A stretch of 64,000 bases of DNA from Melastoma dodecandrum (Eukaryota; Streptophyta; Magnoliopsida; Myrtales; Melastomataceae). The DNA is taken from positions 5,394,001 through 5,458,000 of the forward strand of contig JARUPY010000607.1 in the NCBI GenBank assembly GCA_029817715.1, given 5' to 3'. The translations under genes were made by a program, and so were the position numbers. Below are positions 1-10,469 of this stretch, piece by piece (the stretch's first letter is position 1; every line of letters begins with the position of its first letter). The notes below the pieces were generated by a model. The model ran no database searches and was not told the origin of the DNA. It worked only from the letters and a program-made list of their open reading frames with translations.

Positions 1-516
1 CCACTGCTTTCTTTCTCCTTCTCCTTTCGTCTTCCTCCTCTCCTATTTCTGTCTGTCTGGCTCTTAAATCTCCTTTCCTTCTTCTTCTTATTATTATATT
101 TTACCTGGAGCTGGCAACTCAGTCAGCTCCCCCCCCCTCCCCCCAAAAAAAAAAAGTTTCTTCCTTTCCGTACTTTGTGATTCCTTCCCGGCTGGGATGA
201 TGGAACAACAACAACATGGGATTGCGTCTGAGCTGCTGCTGTTGATTTTGTGATCTTCGTCCGAAGAAAGGAAGGAAGCAAGGGACCCCTGTCGATGCCT
301 CCTTTTGTGTTGTAGTTCTCTGGCGGAAGGAGGCGGTCGGTGCAACTGCATTTGGCCACCAAGATTGGATTTGTTTTGGTCGGCAGCTGAAGTTCCGGAG
401 GAGGGTCAATTTCGTTTTCCTTGACGACATGGGTCGGAGTTGGGATTTCGTTTCCTGGTGAAGTGGTCCATTGGTTTCCTTTTGGGGGTAGGGGTTGTTG
501 GAGATTGGTGAAGAGT
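1..516 (+). promoter_or_regulatory. ARF gene 5' leader with three upstream ORFs
   Basis: This stretch precedes the ARF start codon. It opens with a pyrimidine-rich tract (about 1-90), then a C-run followed by an A-run at 128-155. Three short upstream ORFs can be read before the main start: ATG at 197 to stop at 251-253 (18 codons), ATG at 295 to stop at 313-315 (6 codons) and ATG at 429 to stop at 459-461 (10 codons). Upstream ORFs are known in several Arabidopsis ARF leaders, where they lower translation of the main ORF. The transcription start and any leader intron cannot be placed from sequence alone, and the promoter lies outside the window. Confidence 0.6.
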
Positions 517-3500
517 ATGAAGGCTCCTCCTCCTTCTACTGGGTTTATGACGGGAGCTGGAGAAGGTCGGTTGCTCTCGATTCCTCGTAATTAGTTGTTT
601 TATTTTTTGTTTTTGATTGATTGTTTTGGGGGCGTGTAGTTTTTGTTTGAAGTGATTTGGGTTTTTGGAGGTCTCATCTGGGTTGTGTTCACTATTTCAT
701 CCCAATTTCACCTGCAAAATGTTCGGTACGAGTCAATTGGTTTCGCTTTGATGTGTGGAGCTCCAGTGGTGATTTCTCTTGAGATTAGTCCGTTATATTA
801 CTCGGCCCGACCCCAGATCACAAACCTAAGCCACCTACGTCTAGCAGTCCGATCGATTCACTACAGAAAGGCTTAATTCTAGCGATAGTTCATCTCGTTT
901 CTAGTGATGAGATGTTGGCCAAAAGATGGATGATCTTGGATATGGGCGGCCCTCTGATGTGATCTGGTCGATTTTCGACCATCTGCAGAGATTTTAATAG
1001 CTTTCGATGTTGTTCAGAATGGTTTATGAGGACTTGGTGACTTTTTCAAACAGGGGAGAAGAAGGCCATAAACTCGGAGCTATGGCATGCCTGCGCGGGG
1101 CCGTTAGTTTCTCTACCTCCGGTGGGCAGTCTCGTTGTCTACTTCCCGCAAGGCCACAGCGAGCAGGTATGTTCGCCTTGTCTGCTTTAATGAATTATTT
1201 CCCGGTGGTGCCAAAGCATTGTTTTATGAATTATCTTCGATTTTGTTTCCGTTTCCCTTGGGCCTTGTCAGGTTGCAGCGTCCATGCAGAAGGAGACAAC
1301 TTGCGTTCCGAGCTACCCGAATCTTCCTTCCAAATTGATTTGTCTCCTACACAACTTCACTATGCACGTATGTGATGTTATTGCTTGATCATTCAAGAGT
1401 CTGAAGATGGATTGAAAATATTGAACTGTCATGTTTCCTGTGATATTGTTTTTCACAGGCGGACCCTGAGACGGAAGAAGTTTATGCTCAGATGACGCTT
1501 CAACCCGTTAACAATGTAGGTCCGCGTTTACATAAATGAGCCGCTTCACCCCCCTTGTTTGATTTCTCTTTTTGTGATTACCTAATTCGTTTCAACAGTA
1601 CAACCAGACAGCTTTGCTAATATCTGATATGGGCCTCAAGCACAGTAGGCAGCCTGCAGAATTCTTCAGCAAGACTCTGACGGCAAGCGACACGAGCACC
1701 CACGGTGGATTCTCCGTTCCTAGAAGAGCGGCAGAGAAAATATTCCCTCCTCTCGTGAGTTCCTGTTTGTGTCTGGATAGTTCCTAGCCTGTTTTTGTTA
1801 AACGCCTCAAGATGATTACGAGAAATATGTTCTCCAGGACTTCTCATTGCAACCACCGGCTCAGGAGCTCACAGCTAGAGACTTGCATGACAACTCATGG
1901 ACGTTTAGGCATGTTTATCGAGGTAATATTCTTGACAATGCATCAATTTGTTTTCTTGATTGAATCAGGCACTTGGATGAAAGCGAAGATGTGACTAGTG
2001 AAATGGATCGTATTGAACAGGCCAACCGAAACGACACCTGCTCACAACGGGATGGAGCGTTTTTGTCAGCACCAAAAGGCTTTTTGCTGGTGACTCAGTT
2101 CTTTTCATAAGGTATGCCTGTCATCGTGTCCTCAAGGGAATTCTTACGTGAATATCAAGGTTAGTAGTAGGTATTTGATCCCTAACTTATCCAGTTGGAA
2201 TCGAGAAGTTCTATTGGCGTTAGTTTTCTCTTTTTCTATATAAAAAGATTGGATCTTCTTAATTGGCTGATTGTTAATAAAAACTCGGCAGAATAACGAT
2301 ATGTTGTCTGTGTATTTTTCCAATTTTCACATACTGTCTGCTCGTCTCAGGGATGAAAAGATGCAACTCTTATTAGGCACACGTCGTGCTATTAGGCAGC
2401 AACCGGCACTCTCTTCGTTGGTCATTTCCAGCGATAGCATGCACATAGGAATCCTAGCCGCTGCAGCTCACGCGGCTGCAAATAACAGCCGCTTTACCAT
2501 CTTCTATAATCCGAGGTACCAATCAGCTATTGGTTGTTTCTATTCTCAATTCCGATTCTTTTTTATTATTCTTTTGCGATCACGCTTATGGAGTACAACA
2601 GCACTTCCGACCTGTAATGGTTACTTCATTCTGATGTCCTTAGGGCAAGCCCTGCCGAGTTTGTGATACCCCTGGCAAAATATAACAAAGCGATGTACGC
2701 TCAAGTTTCCCCTGGTTTGAGGTTCAGAATGATGTTCGAGACAGAGGAGTCAACCATACGCAGATACATGGGCACAATCACTGGCGTAAGTGATTTAGAC
2801 CCTGTAAGATGGAAAGGTTCTCCATGGCGGAATCTTCAGGTCTATTGCACGTGACATGATGGCCTTGTCTTTGATTTCAACTACGTGCTCCGTCGGTTGA
2901 TAGGGGTGATGTTGAAATGATAGGTTGGATGGGACGAATCAACCACCGGGGAAAGACCGAGCAGAGTGTCGATTTGGGAAATAGAGCCCGTTATTACTCC
3001 GTTCTACATATGCCCACCTCCATTCTTCCGACCCAAGTTTCCACAGCAGCCTGGTGTGCTGGGTAATTCCCATGTTTCCTATTCTCGGGTAAATTCTCCC
3101 ATTAACATCTAAATCTTGCTAATCTGAGCTCATTTATCAGAGGATGAAACGGGTGTCGAGAACCCGTTTAAGAGAGCCATGCCGTGGATGGGAGACGAGT
3201 TTGGCATGAAAGATGCAACGAGTTCAATCTTTCCCGGTTTGAGTCTGGTCCAGTGGATGAGCATGCAGCAGAATAATCCACTTCAAGCTGCTGCGCAATC
3301 TGCAATGCTGCCGCAAATGTTGTCTACGGCCAGTCTTCCTAGTAATTTCACTGTCAACGACAAGTCCAAACTGCTGAGTTTCCAATCCCAGGTATTACCC
3401 ATTGAAAACACTCCGCAAAACCAAATCAGTCAAGGCCAGGTCATCCAGTCTTCCGTTGCATGGCCTCTGCAACATCAGCAGCCCCCACAGTTAATGCAGA

Positions 3501-5465
3501 ATCCGTCAAACCAACAACAATCGCAACCGCAAGATCCACAAGGGCAGCTACAAGCCATGCAACAGCCACAACAACCGTCTCAACTGCCTCAACGGACTCC
3601 TTCACACAGTCTGCATACATCGGTTGGAAATGGAATCGTGCTATCGTCCAATCAGTTTCCAAGTCCGATGGTGCAGCAATCGGCTATATACTCGCAACTT
3701 CAGCCGCAACAGCCACAGATGATTAATTGCAGCAGCACCCAGATGCAGCCTACCATACCCGGAACTCCTAAAAGTACTGTCCCGCCAACATTGTCATCCA
3801 CGGAGGTGAAAATGCCATCAAAAATTGAACAGCAGCAATCTGGTCTCTCGCAGAAGCAGCAACAACAACAGGCACAATTTCATCAAACATGGCCGCAGAG
3901 GGCATCACCCCAGCCACAACTGCAGCCTCCCATTCCACCAGTTTTTCCGGAGAGTTTATCAGAACAGCAGCTTCAGCTGCAATTACTGCAGAAATTGCAA
4001 CAGCAAAAGCAGCGGCAGTTTCAACAACAACCTCATCAACAATTATTGCAGACCTCATCAAGCCAAATCATGCAAGCCCAGTTGCCTCAGCATCCGGCAC
4101 TTCCGCAGAACCATCATATTCAACAGCTGCCAATACCGACACCACAGCATCATCTTCAACAAATGAACTGCAATGTCCACTCCATGTCAGCCAGTGTTCC
4201 ATCACAACAATTCTTGCCAGCCAATAACATTCATGGGCAGCAGAAACCAATAACTAGCATTAGAGCTCTTTCCGGGCTTACAGAAGGGGATGCTCCCTCA
4301 TGCTCGGTGTCTCCTTCCACTAACAACTGCCACGTCCCACCTTCTAACTTCCTCAACAAGAGCCAACCTCCACATCCCACCTTGATGGCCGATCCTTTAA
4401 TCGAGCCTGGCAACAATATTTTCCGAGACTATCAGGTAGAACCCGACCTTTGCGTAGAGCAAGAAATGCAGAGGTCCAGAGGCCTTGACCAACTCAAGCA
4501 CAAGTCCTCAGTGACTGATCAGATGGAAGTTTCCCTGTCTATGACATCGTATTGTTTAGATGCAAGCATTGTTCAGCAGAATTTCATTACTCCCAACTTC
4601 TGTTTGGGCAACAATGTTCAATCGCAACCTCAACAGACCTCGCCCATTGCTGCTAACATGGACGGCTTGGCTCCTGATACCTTGCTGTCGAGGGGATATG
4701 ACTCTCCCAAGGACCTGCGGAATTTGCTTCCCAACTATGGGGCCACTCAAAGAGAGATGGAGACTGAGTTGTCCAGTGCCGCAATCAGCTCGCAATCATT
4801 TGGAGTCCCAACTATGACTTTCAAACCCAGCTGTGCGAACGATGTCGCCATCAATGATCCGGGAGCAATAAAAGGTGGTGGGATTTGGTACAACAGCAAC
4901 CAAACTCAGCGAATGAGAACATATACAAAGGTATGTACATGAATGTATGAATCATCCTGTGTATTAATCATCCATGCTAAGCGTATGCCTGCTGAATATG
5001 TGTCAAGGTTCAAAAGCGTGGTTCTGTTGGGAGGTCAATCGATATAGCCCGCTATAGAGATTACGACGAGCTTCGACGTGACCTGGCTAGGATGTTCAGC
5101 ATTGAAGGGCAGTTCGAGGATCCCCAGAGGACAGACTGGAAACTCGTTTACATGGATCACGAGAACGATATACTGCTCGTCGGGGATGATCCTTGGGAGT
5201 AAGTCTGAAACGCAGTGTGACTACAATGACAGTGCATCTGTACCAAAGTTGGGCTAACCCTCATTGTTTTCTTTTCTGCAGTGAATTTGTGAGTTGTGTC
5301 CAAAGCATAAAGATACTCTCGGCTGCTGAAGTACAACAAATCAGCTTGGATGGAAACCTTGGTGGTAACGTCTCTGTGGCAAATCCGACTTGTAGCGGCA
5401 CCGACAGCGAAAATGCATGGAGAGGTCAGCTCGATAATACCTCTGCTGCTTCGTTTAACCGTTGA
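517..5465 (+). CDS. ARF19: Auxin response factor, ARF7/ARF19 type (13 exons)
   Basis: Nuclear transcription factor that binds auxin response elements and activates auxin-induced genes. Exons, judged from GT-AG sites and phase: 517-565, 1054-1166, 1272-1367, 1459-1515, 1599-1754, 1838-1922, 2021-2111, 2351-2515, 2644-2839, 2924-3062, 3141-4930, 5008-5198, 5282-5465. They join to 1104 codons with no internal stop (1103 aa; Arabidopsis ARF7 and ARF19 are about 1100). The B3 DNA-binding domain covers about residues 127-229 ([21 protein letters not shown]). An ARF dimerisation region follows ([17 protein letters not shown]), then a long glutamine-rich middle region in exon 11 (class A activator). 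A C-terminal PB1 domain runs from about residue 975, with the basic motif [11 protein letters not shown] and the acidic motif [17 protein letters not shown]. The start ATG matches the family MKAP opening. Assignment to ARF7 versus ARF19 is uncertain; the family is not. Confidence 0.96.
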
Positions 5466-5856
5466 GCGCTTGTACATCATCCAACTATAGTCCCGTAACA
5501 TGGCGGCAGACGATTCATGTGGGCCTTGAATGAGAAAGGCCTGCTACCTTTTTGACAGTCCTTTAACAGTATACAGCAAGACATGTAGGGAGCTGTAAAT
5601 TGTACTATTGCTTTGCTTGTGACAGTAGCGAGAGAGAGGAATTAGAGATTAGGCCCAATAACAATCGGATTGAGTATCCTGTGTTGCATGATTGCCTTGA
5701 GCTGAACATCCCCGATTAATCCCAAGTATGCTCAACATGGGAGTGCTTGCAAGTCTCGAAAGTTCTAAGTTCCTGGACTAAATCGCCGCCATTCCCAACA
5801 CAAGGGACAAATGATAATTCTAAATAGAACCTAAATCCATTTTAGGATGACAGAGA
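5466..5856. other. ARF 3' UTR and convergent spacer
   Basis: Non-coding. The first 200-250 bp are presumably the ARF 3' UTR (T-rich with a TTGTACTATTG-type stretch near 5600). The rest separates the ARF gene from the convergent Cpn20-like fragment. No ORF or RNA gene is seen. Confidence 0.5.
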
Positions 5857-6443
5857 CTAGGAGAGCACCGCCATTACGTCGGATGCCCTCAACACAATGT
5901 AGTTTGAGCCATCGCTTCTCTTGAAGTCGTTCCCCGCATACTTGGAATACACGACTGTGTTCCCAGGTGCCACAGAGAATGGTTTCTTGTTGCCTTCATC
6001 ATCACGGGACCAAGACCGACCGCAATTATCTGTCAAACCATCCATGAGAGTTATTTGCCACTCGACGCTGAAGGGAACTAGTGAAGGCTATAACCCAGGA
6101 TAAGAAGCGGACACAATACCGTGTCAACAGACGGTCTCTTTGGTTGCTTCCGTCAGCAGAAGGCCTCCGGCAGTTTTCTCCTCAGTCTCAGCAACCTTCA
6201 ACAAACCAATTAACAGTCACTCGTAGGTCAGTCCATCTACAATCATCTCAAGCAAAGATGGCAATGGTAAAATTCTTGACCGCAAACCTTGATTAGGACT
6301 CTTTCGTCGAGGGGCTGAAGATCCTTCACATTGCTAGATTCGAGAATACCAAGAATGTCATCTTCCTTAAGCACAAGATGGTTTAACCCACTGAATTCCA
6401 ACTCAGTGCCAGCATACTTAGAGTATACAATCTGAGCACCAGC
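5857..6443 (-). pseudogene. Plastid 20 kDa co-chaperonin (Cpn20-like), 3' part only, frameshifted
   Basis: Three exons match the second GroES-like half of plastid Cpn20, the co-chaperonin of Cpn60. In gene order they are 6443-6288 (VYSKYAGTELEF, LKEDDILGILE, DERVLIK), 6195-6120 (VAETEEKTAGGLLLTEATKE) and 6029-5857 (KKPFSVAPGNTVVYSKYAG, ending DVMAVLS and a stop). Intron borders are still GT-AG. Two frameshifts break it: one after TEATKE, where the expected PSV-T continues in another frame, and one before DDEGN in the last exon. The first GroES-like domain and transit peptide are absent. Directly behind the acceptor at 6444-6446 lies retrotransposon sequence, so the upstream exons were lost or displaced. 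Sequencing error at both frameshifts is possible but less likely. Confidence 0.85.
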
Positions 6444-6448
6444 CTGAA

Positions 6449-6688
6449 ACACCCATTCATGTTGGTAGCTAACACAGCCTACTACGACCGCTTCTCCTGC
6501 GTGGACGGATTCTTTGGCTACAACCAAATCCACACGGCAGAGGAGGATAAGGAGAAGACTACATTCACAAACACCATGGGGGGACATTTTGTTATCGTTA
6601 CGCCCTTCGGATTAAAAAATGCTGGTGTGACATACCCACAGATAATGGTACCCTCCTTTCATGACATGATGCATCGAGAGGCTGAAGT
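6449..6688 (+). mobile_element. Old Ty3/gypsy reverse transcriptase fragment, part 1
   Basis: This segment translates to the middle of a Ty3/gypsy reverse transcriptase: VDGFFGYNQI, then EEDKEKTTF, then a PFGLKNAGVTY motif. It stops exactly where the solo LTR begins and continues at 7117. No LTRs of its own are visible, so it is a fragment of a larger decayed element. It sits in what was the intron of the Cpn20-like gene, opposite in strand. Confidence 0.88.
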
Positions 6689-7116
6689 TGTTGGGAAAAT
6701 TCAGCTGTCATGTCGAGCCTCGATTGTGAAACTTGAACGAAAAAAAGCACACGTAAGATTTACTTGGTTCGGCCAAAACGGCTTACGTTCATGGGGAGGT
6801 CCTCCGGAGATTTCACTAGACAACCGATATTACAAAAGTACTAAGTGTGTCGCTCACCCACCTGAGATACAAGAAAATCCTAACCTCGAATCCCGTAGAA
6901 TAACCTCTACCCGAAGCCGATGATTTTCTCTCTCAAACGCCACACACTCACCGTGTCACACTACCCCTAATAACACTCCTAACTTGTGAAATCTAATACA
7001 ATATGATCTAGATATTAGCAAAGAATCAAATAATATCTAATCATATCAGATATTATATTCTTACAATATCTTCCACAATATCTCAGAAGATCTAAGCTTT
7101 GGACCAAATCCTAACA
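6689..7116. mobile_element. Solo LTR, 428 bp, with 5 bp target duplication
   Basis: The unit starts TGTTGGGAAAATT and ends AATCCTAACA, a TG...CA structure with near-matching inverted ends. It is flanked by gaagt (6684-6688) and taagt (7117-7121), a 5 bp target duplication with one change. Removing the LTR and one duplicate brings the gypsy RT reading frame back through GAA-GT/C-TAC into the YVDD motif, which independently confirms both borders. No internal coding region is present, so this is a solo LTR left by LTR-LTR recombination. It is probably of Ty1/copia type, which is inferred from size and 5 bp duplication only. Confidence 0.85.
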
Positions 7117-7245
7117 TAAGTCTACGTTGACGACATGTTTGTCAAATTCGGAGCAGGGGAGGACCATGTCACCTTCCTTCGCAAACTCTTTGAGCGCCAC
7201 CGCAAGTTCAAACACAAGATCAACCCGCCAAATGCGTGTTTAGAG
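7117..7245 (+). mobile_element. Old Ty3/gypsy RT fragment, part 2 (YVDD motif)
   Basis: This continues the RT fragment of 6449-6688. It encodes the catalytic motif VYVDDMFVK and then GEDHVTFLRKLFERHRKF, standard for gypsy RT. It ends at tagag (7241-7245), the target duplication of the copia element. The RT reading frame resumes at 18674. Confidence 0.88.
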
Positions 7246-7466
7246 TGAAAGAATTTGAGGCTGATGACATGGTTGTTTGTTATGGCAACTCAAAATGATT
7301 GACTTGATTTTTATATCAGAAACGATGATACAATCCATTACAATATATAGAAGGCTAGAATGTCTAAATGTAGAGAATCATTCAAGGCAATAATTGCGAG
7401 GAGAATTTCGAGGAGTCGCGACTGTTGAAGAATCGAGATGGTTTTGGAACATGAAACGGAATTTAT
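7246..7466 (-). repeat. Copia element, 3' LTR (truncated by the gypsy insertion)
   Basis: About 220 bp nearly identical to 18423-18643 in the same orientation. Its outer end is TGAAAGAATTTG, preceded by the target duplication tagag. The inner end abuts the Athila-like LTR near 7466, and the last 25 bp of the LTR seen in the other copy (ending TATATGCTTTCA) are missing here. In the minus-strand orientation of the element this is the 3' LTR. Confidence 0.85.
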
Positions 7467-8913
7467 TATTGATAACTCTATGAATATAGAGTTATTTGGG
7501 ACTCTTAACGGGACTTTACATGGCTAGTTAGACGAGTTTATGTTAGAGTTTTACAAGTTTTTATCGTGTTTTTACTTCAGTTTAGTTTTAAGTTACTTTT
7601 GTTATTTTATTAAATCTTGAGCTTATTTTGAGAGTAACTGGAACCTAGTTGATGCATCTTAGATTTGTTTTGTTTTGATGTAGGTAAATGAAGAGAATCA
7701 GAAGTTGGGCAACTGAAAATTGGACGAAATTTGATAAAGTGCTGAAAAGTTACAGAGAGCAGAAGGACGCGTCCCTCAATCTCAAGGACGCGACCGTGAG
7801 GAACCAATAGACTACAGAGAACAGAAGGACGCGTCCCTCAATCTCCAGGACGCGACCTTCGACGATCTGTACAAGATCTCGCCAAATCACTTGATTCCTT
7901 CATTATTATGATTTGAAGAGAGAGGAGGCATCAATTAGTTACTATTTTTATTATTTTTAGGTTATTTTGGTATTTATTTACTTTCTTAGACTTCTTAGGA
8001 TCTTTGAGAATATTAGGAAATCTTTTAAGGGAACAATATATTCTTTAGGATAGCCTAAGGAGGATATAGAGTTTTTCATTAGTTTGAGTTTTTTTAGACT
8101 TTTGCTCTGAGGAAAAAGGAGAGGTGCCGACTAGGGTTTAAGGGAAGATCCGGACGAGGCAACTACCGACCAGATCGGGAGATCGGGAGAGCGTTCCTTA
8201 TCTATTTTCCTTGATTTTTATGTCGATGCTATTTTCTTCTGAATCTTGGATGTTTTCTTATTTTTGTATGAACTAATTTTCTTATCTAGGGTGCTAAATT
8301 TGCGAGACTTGTCAAGGTGATTTTGAACGTGAATTATTTTATTTGAAGGTCTAGTGTTCTTTGATGTGCTTGCGTGTTTATTTTTCTAAAATACGATTGG
8401 CGTCAGTTTCTGAAATAACTCGGATTACCTTAGCATCGGGAGGTGTAAGATTAATTCGAGAGGAAAATCGAAGAACATGTTAATAGAAACTGGAGATAGG
8501 GATATCACAGTTGATATTAATTGGATTGACTATTGGAAGTAGATTAATAATGACCGTAGATAGGGATATCACGGTTAATGTTAATTGAATAGAATGTAGG
8601 AGTTAATTGAATATAAATCGTATGAATACGTCTAATATATAGGAGAGCATGATTTAAATCCTCGGACAGTTTTATCTAAATGTTCGATTGATCCACGACA
8701 AGTTAAGTAAATTTAGTTGCCCTAAGCTTTCTTATTGATATTTTCTCGTGATCCTTGCTTATTTTATTTTAGTAATTTTCTTTTAATCCGTCATTTATTC
8801 GATTAGTCTAGATAATATTTAGTAGTTTAATTGGTATTCAGGAACAATTAGTCCTCGTAGGAATGATATCTTACGTGTTATAATCGATTCGTGTGTGTAC
8901 TTGCGCACAACAC
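7467..8913 (+). repeat. 5' LTR of the Athila-like element
   Basis: The start (TATTGATAACTCTATG, expected TGTT) is set by comparison with the 3' LTR at 14985. The end is placed at the CA of GCACAACACA, about 20 bp before the primer site. Inside, a segment of about 65 bp carrying GGACGCGTCCCTCAATCTC occurs twice in tandem (about 7767-7855). The first 605 bp match the surviving 3' LTR closely. Confidence 0.8.
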
Positions 8914-8934
8914 ATTTTTAGCAGGACAAGTTTT

Positions 8935-8952
8935 TGGCGTCGTTGCCGGGGA
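8935..8952 (+). promoter_or_regulatory. Primer binding site, tRNA-Asp type
   Basis: TGGCGTCGTTGCCGGGGA is complementary to the 3' end of plant tRNA-Asp, with one mismatch (T for C at position 6). This is the usual primer for Athila-type elements. It lies about 20 bp after the LTR end. Confidence 0.85.
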
Positions 8953-9078
8953 CTAATTGTTATTTCTCGATATCAATAGCAGACTCACTGATATTAGACT
9001 AGATATTTTTATTTTTATTTTTTCATTTCATTTTTCTTTCTTTGATTTTTTTTTTCTTTTCAGGATTACTCTCGGTGG

Positions 9079-10236
9079 ATGCGACGTAGCCGAACTGCTA
9101 ATTCTTTGGAATATAACCCTGAGATCGAGCGGACGTGTCGTGCTCTAAGGAATGAAGCAAAGCTTAGAAAACAATAAGAAAAGATGGCTCTTGAAAATAG
9201 AGACATGGAGAATCATAAGGCACTTGGAGACTATGCAATTCCATCCGTGGGTGATGTCCATACAGGTATTCAAAGACCCACAATAGCAGCAAATAATTTT
9301 GAGATCAAGCCGGCCATCATCCAACTAGTGCAGAATCAATGTCAATTTGGTGGAAATGTCAGCGATGAGCCGAATGCCCATATTGCGAGTTTTCTCGAGA
9401 TTTGTGATACGTTTAAGAGCAATGGTGTGTCTGATGACGCGATCCGACTGAGATTATTCCCATTCAGCTTATGGGACAAAGCGAAGGCGTAGTTATATTC
9501 TCTCATGCCAAGTTCAATTACGACATGGGATGACTTAGCTCGAGAGTTCCTCACCAAGTTCTTTCCACCCATGAAGACGGTGAAGTTGAGACGAGATATT
9601 ACTACTTTTATGCAACTCGATGGGGAGAGCTTGTACGAGGCATGGGAGCGATATAAGGAATCACTCCGGAAGTGTCACATCATGGCCTTCCGAAGTGGCT
9701 GATCGTGCAGACATTTTATAACGGATTGCTACCTACAGTTCGGACATCGATTGACGCAGCAGCTGGTGGAGCATTAATGGCAAAACCAACCGATGAGGCA
9801 TACACACTGCTGGAAAATATGGCTATCAACACCTACCAATGGGGTAATGAACAAGGACGGATGGACAACAAGGCATGATGAATGTGGATTCGCTGACAAA
9901 TATAAACACCAAGATTGATGCTCTCACAAAGATGATGCAAGGGCAATTGAAGATGAATGTTATGAGTTGCGAGGTCTGCGGAGGAGAACACAACTCTAGT
10001 AAATGTGTGGAGACAGCAAATTATATGGGTAACTTCAACCGAGGGGCAGGTAATCCATTTTCTAATACTTACAATGCAGGTTGGAGAAACCATCCCAATT
10101 TTTCTTGGAGAGAGACACAACAACATGGACAGCCTGCTGGACCAAGCTCAAACATGCACATGAAGCAAAATTTTGAGCCTCCGGGGTTTCAAGCACAGCC
10201 ACAACAAGTTGCAAAGGAAAAAGGTAAGCATTAATG
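9079..10236 (+). pseudogene. Athila-like gag, with stops and a frameshift
   Basis: Retrotransposon capsid/nucleocapsid region. From the ATG at 9079 the frame reads MRRSRTANSLEY and on through NNFEIKPAIIQLVQNQ, ASFLEICDTFKSNGVSDDAI, EAWERYKESLRKC, HHGLPKWLIVQTFYNGLLP and a zinc-knuckle-like CEVCGGEHNSSKC near 9969. In-frame stops lie at about 9174 (from CAA) and 9490 (from TGG). A frameshift near 9670-9700 moves reading to another frame. It is not functional as it stands. Confidence 0.88.
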
Positions 10237-10469
10237 GTATGTTACAATTGATTTCTTTACAAAACTCTTCTATAAAAAGTCTTGAAGCATCGATGAGGAC
10301 CATGGAGAACCAGATGGGTCAACTTACATCCGCGATCACCTCAAGGCCACCTGGAAACTTACCGAGTGACATCGAGATCAATCCAAGGTCAAAAGAACAA
10401 TGTAAGGCGATGAACCTCAGAATCAGAAAGGTAATCAACGAATATATTGGTTCCTCAAGCTAGGAAAAC

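Noticed and set aside
3441..4250. Several overlapping Ala/Val-rich and Asn/Ser-rich open frames on both strands inside the ARF gene
   Set aside because: They are shadows of the CAG/CAA-rich glutamine region in exon 11; they match no family.
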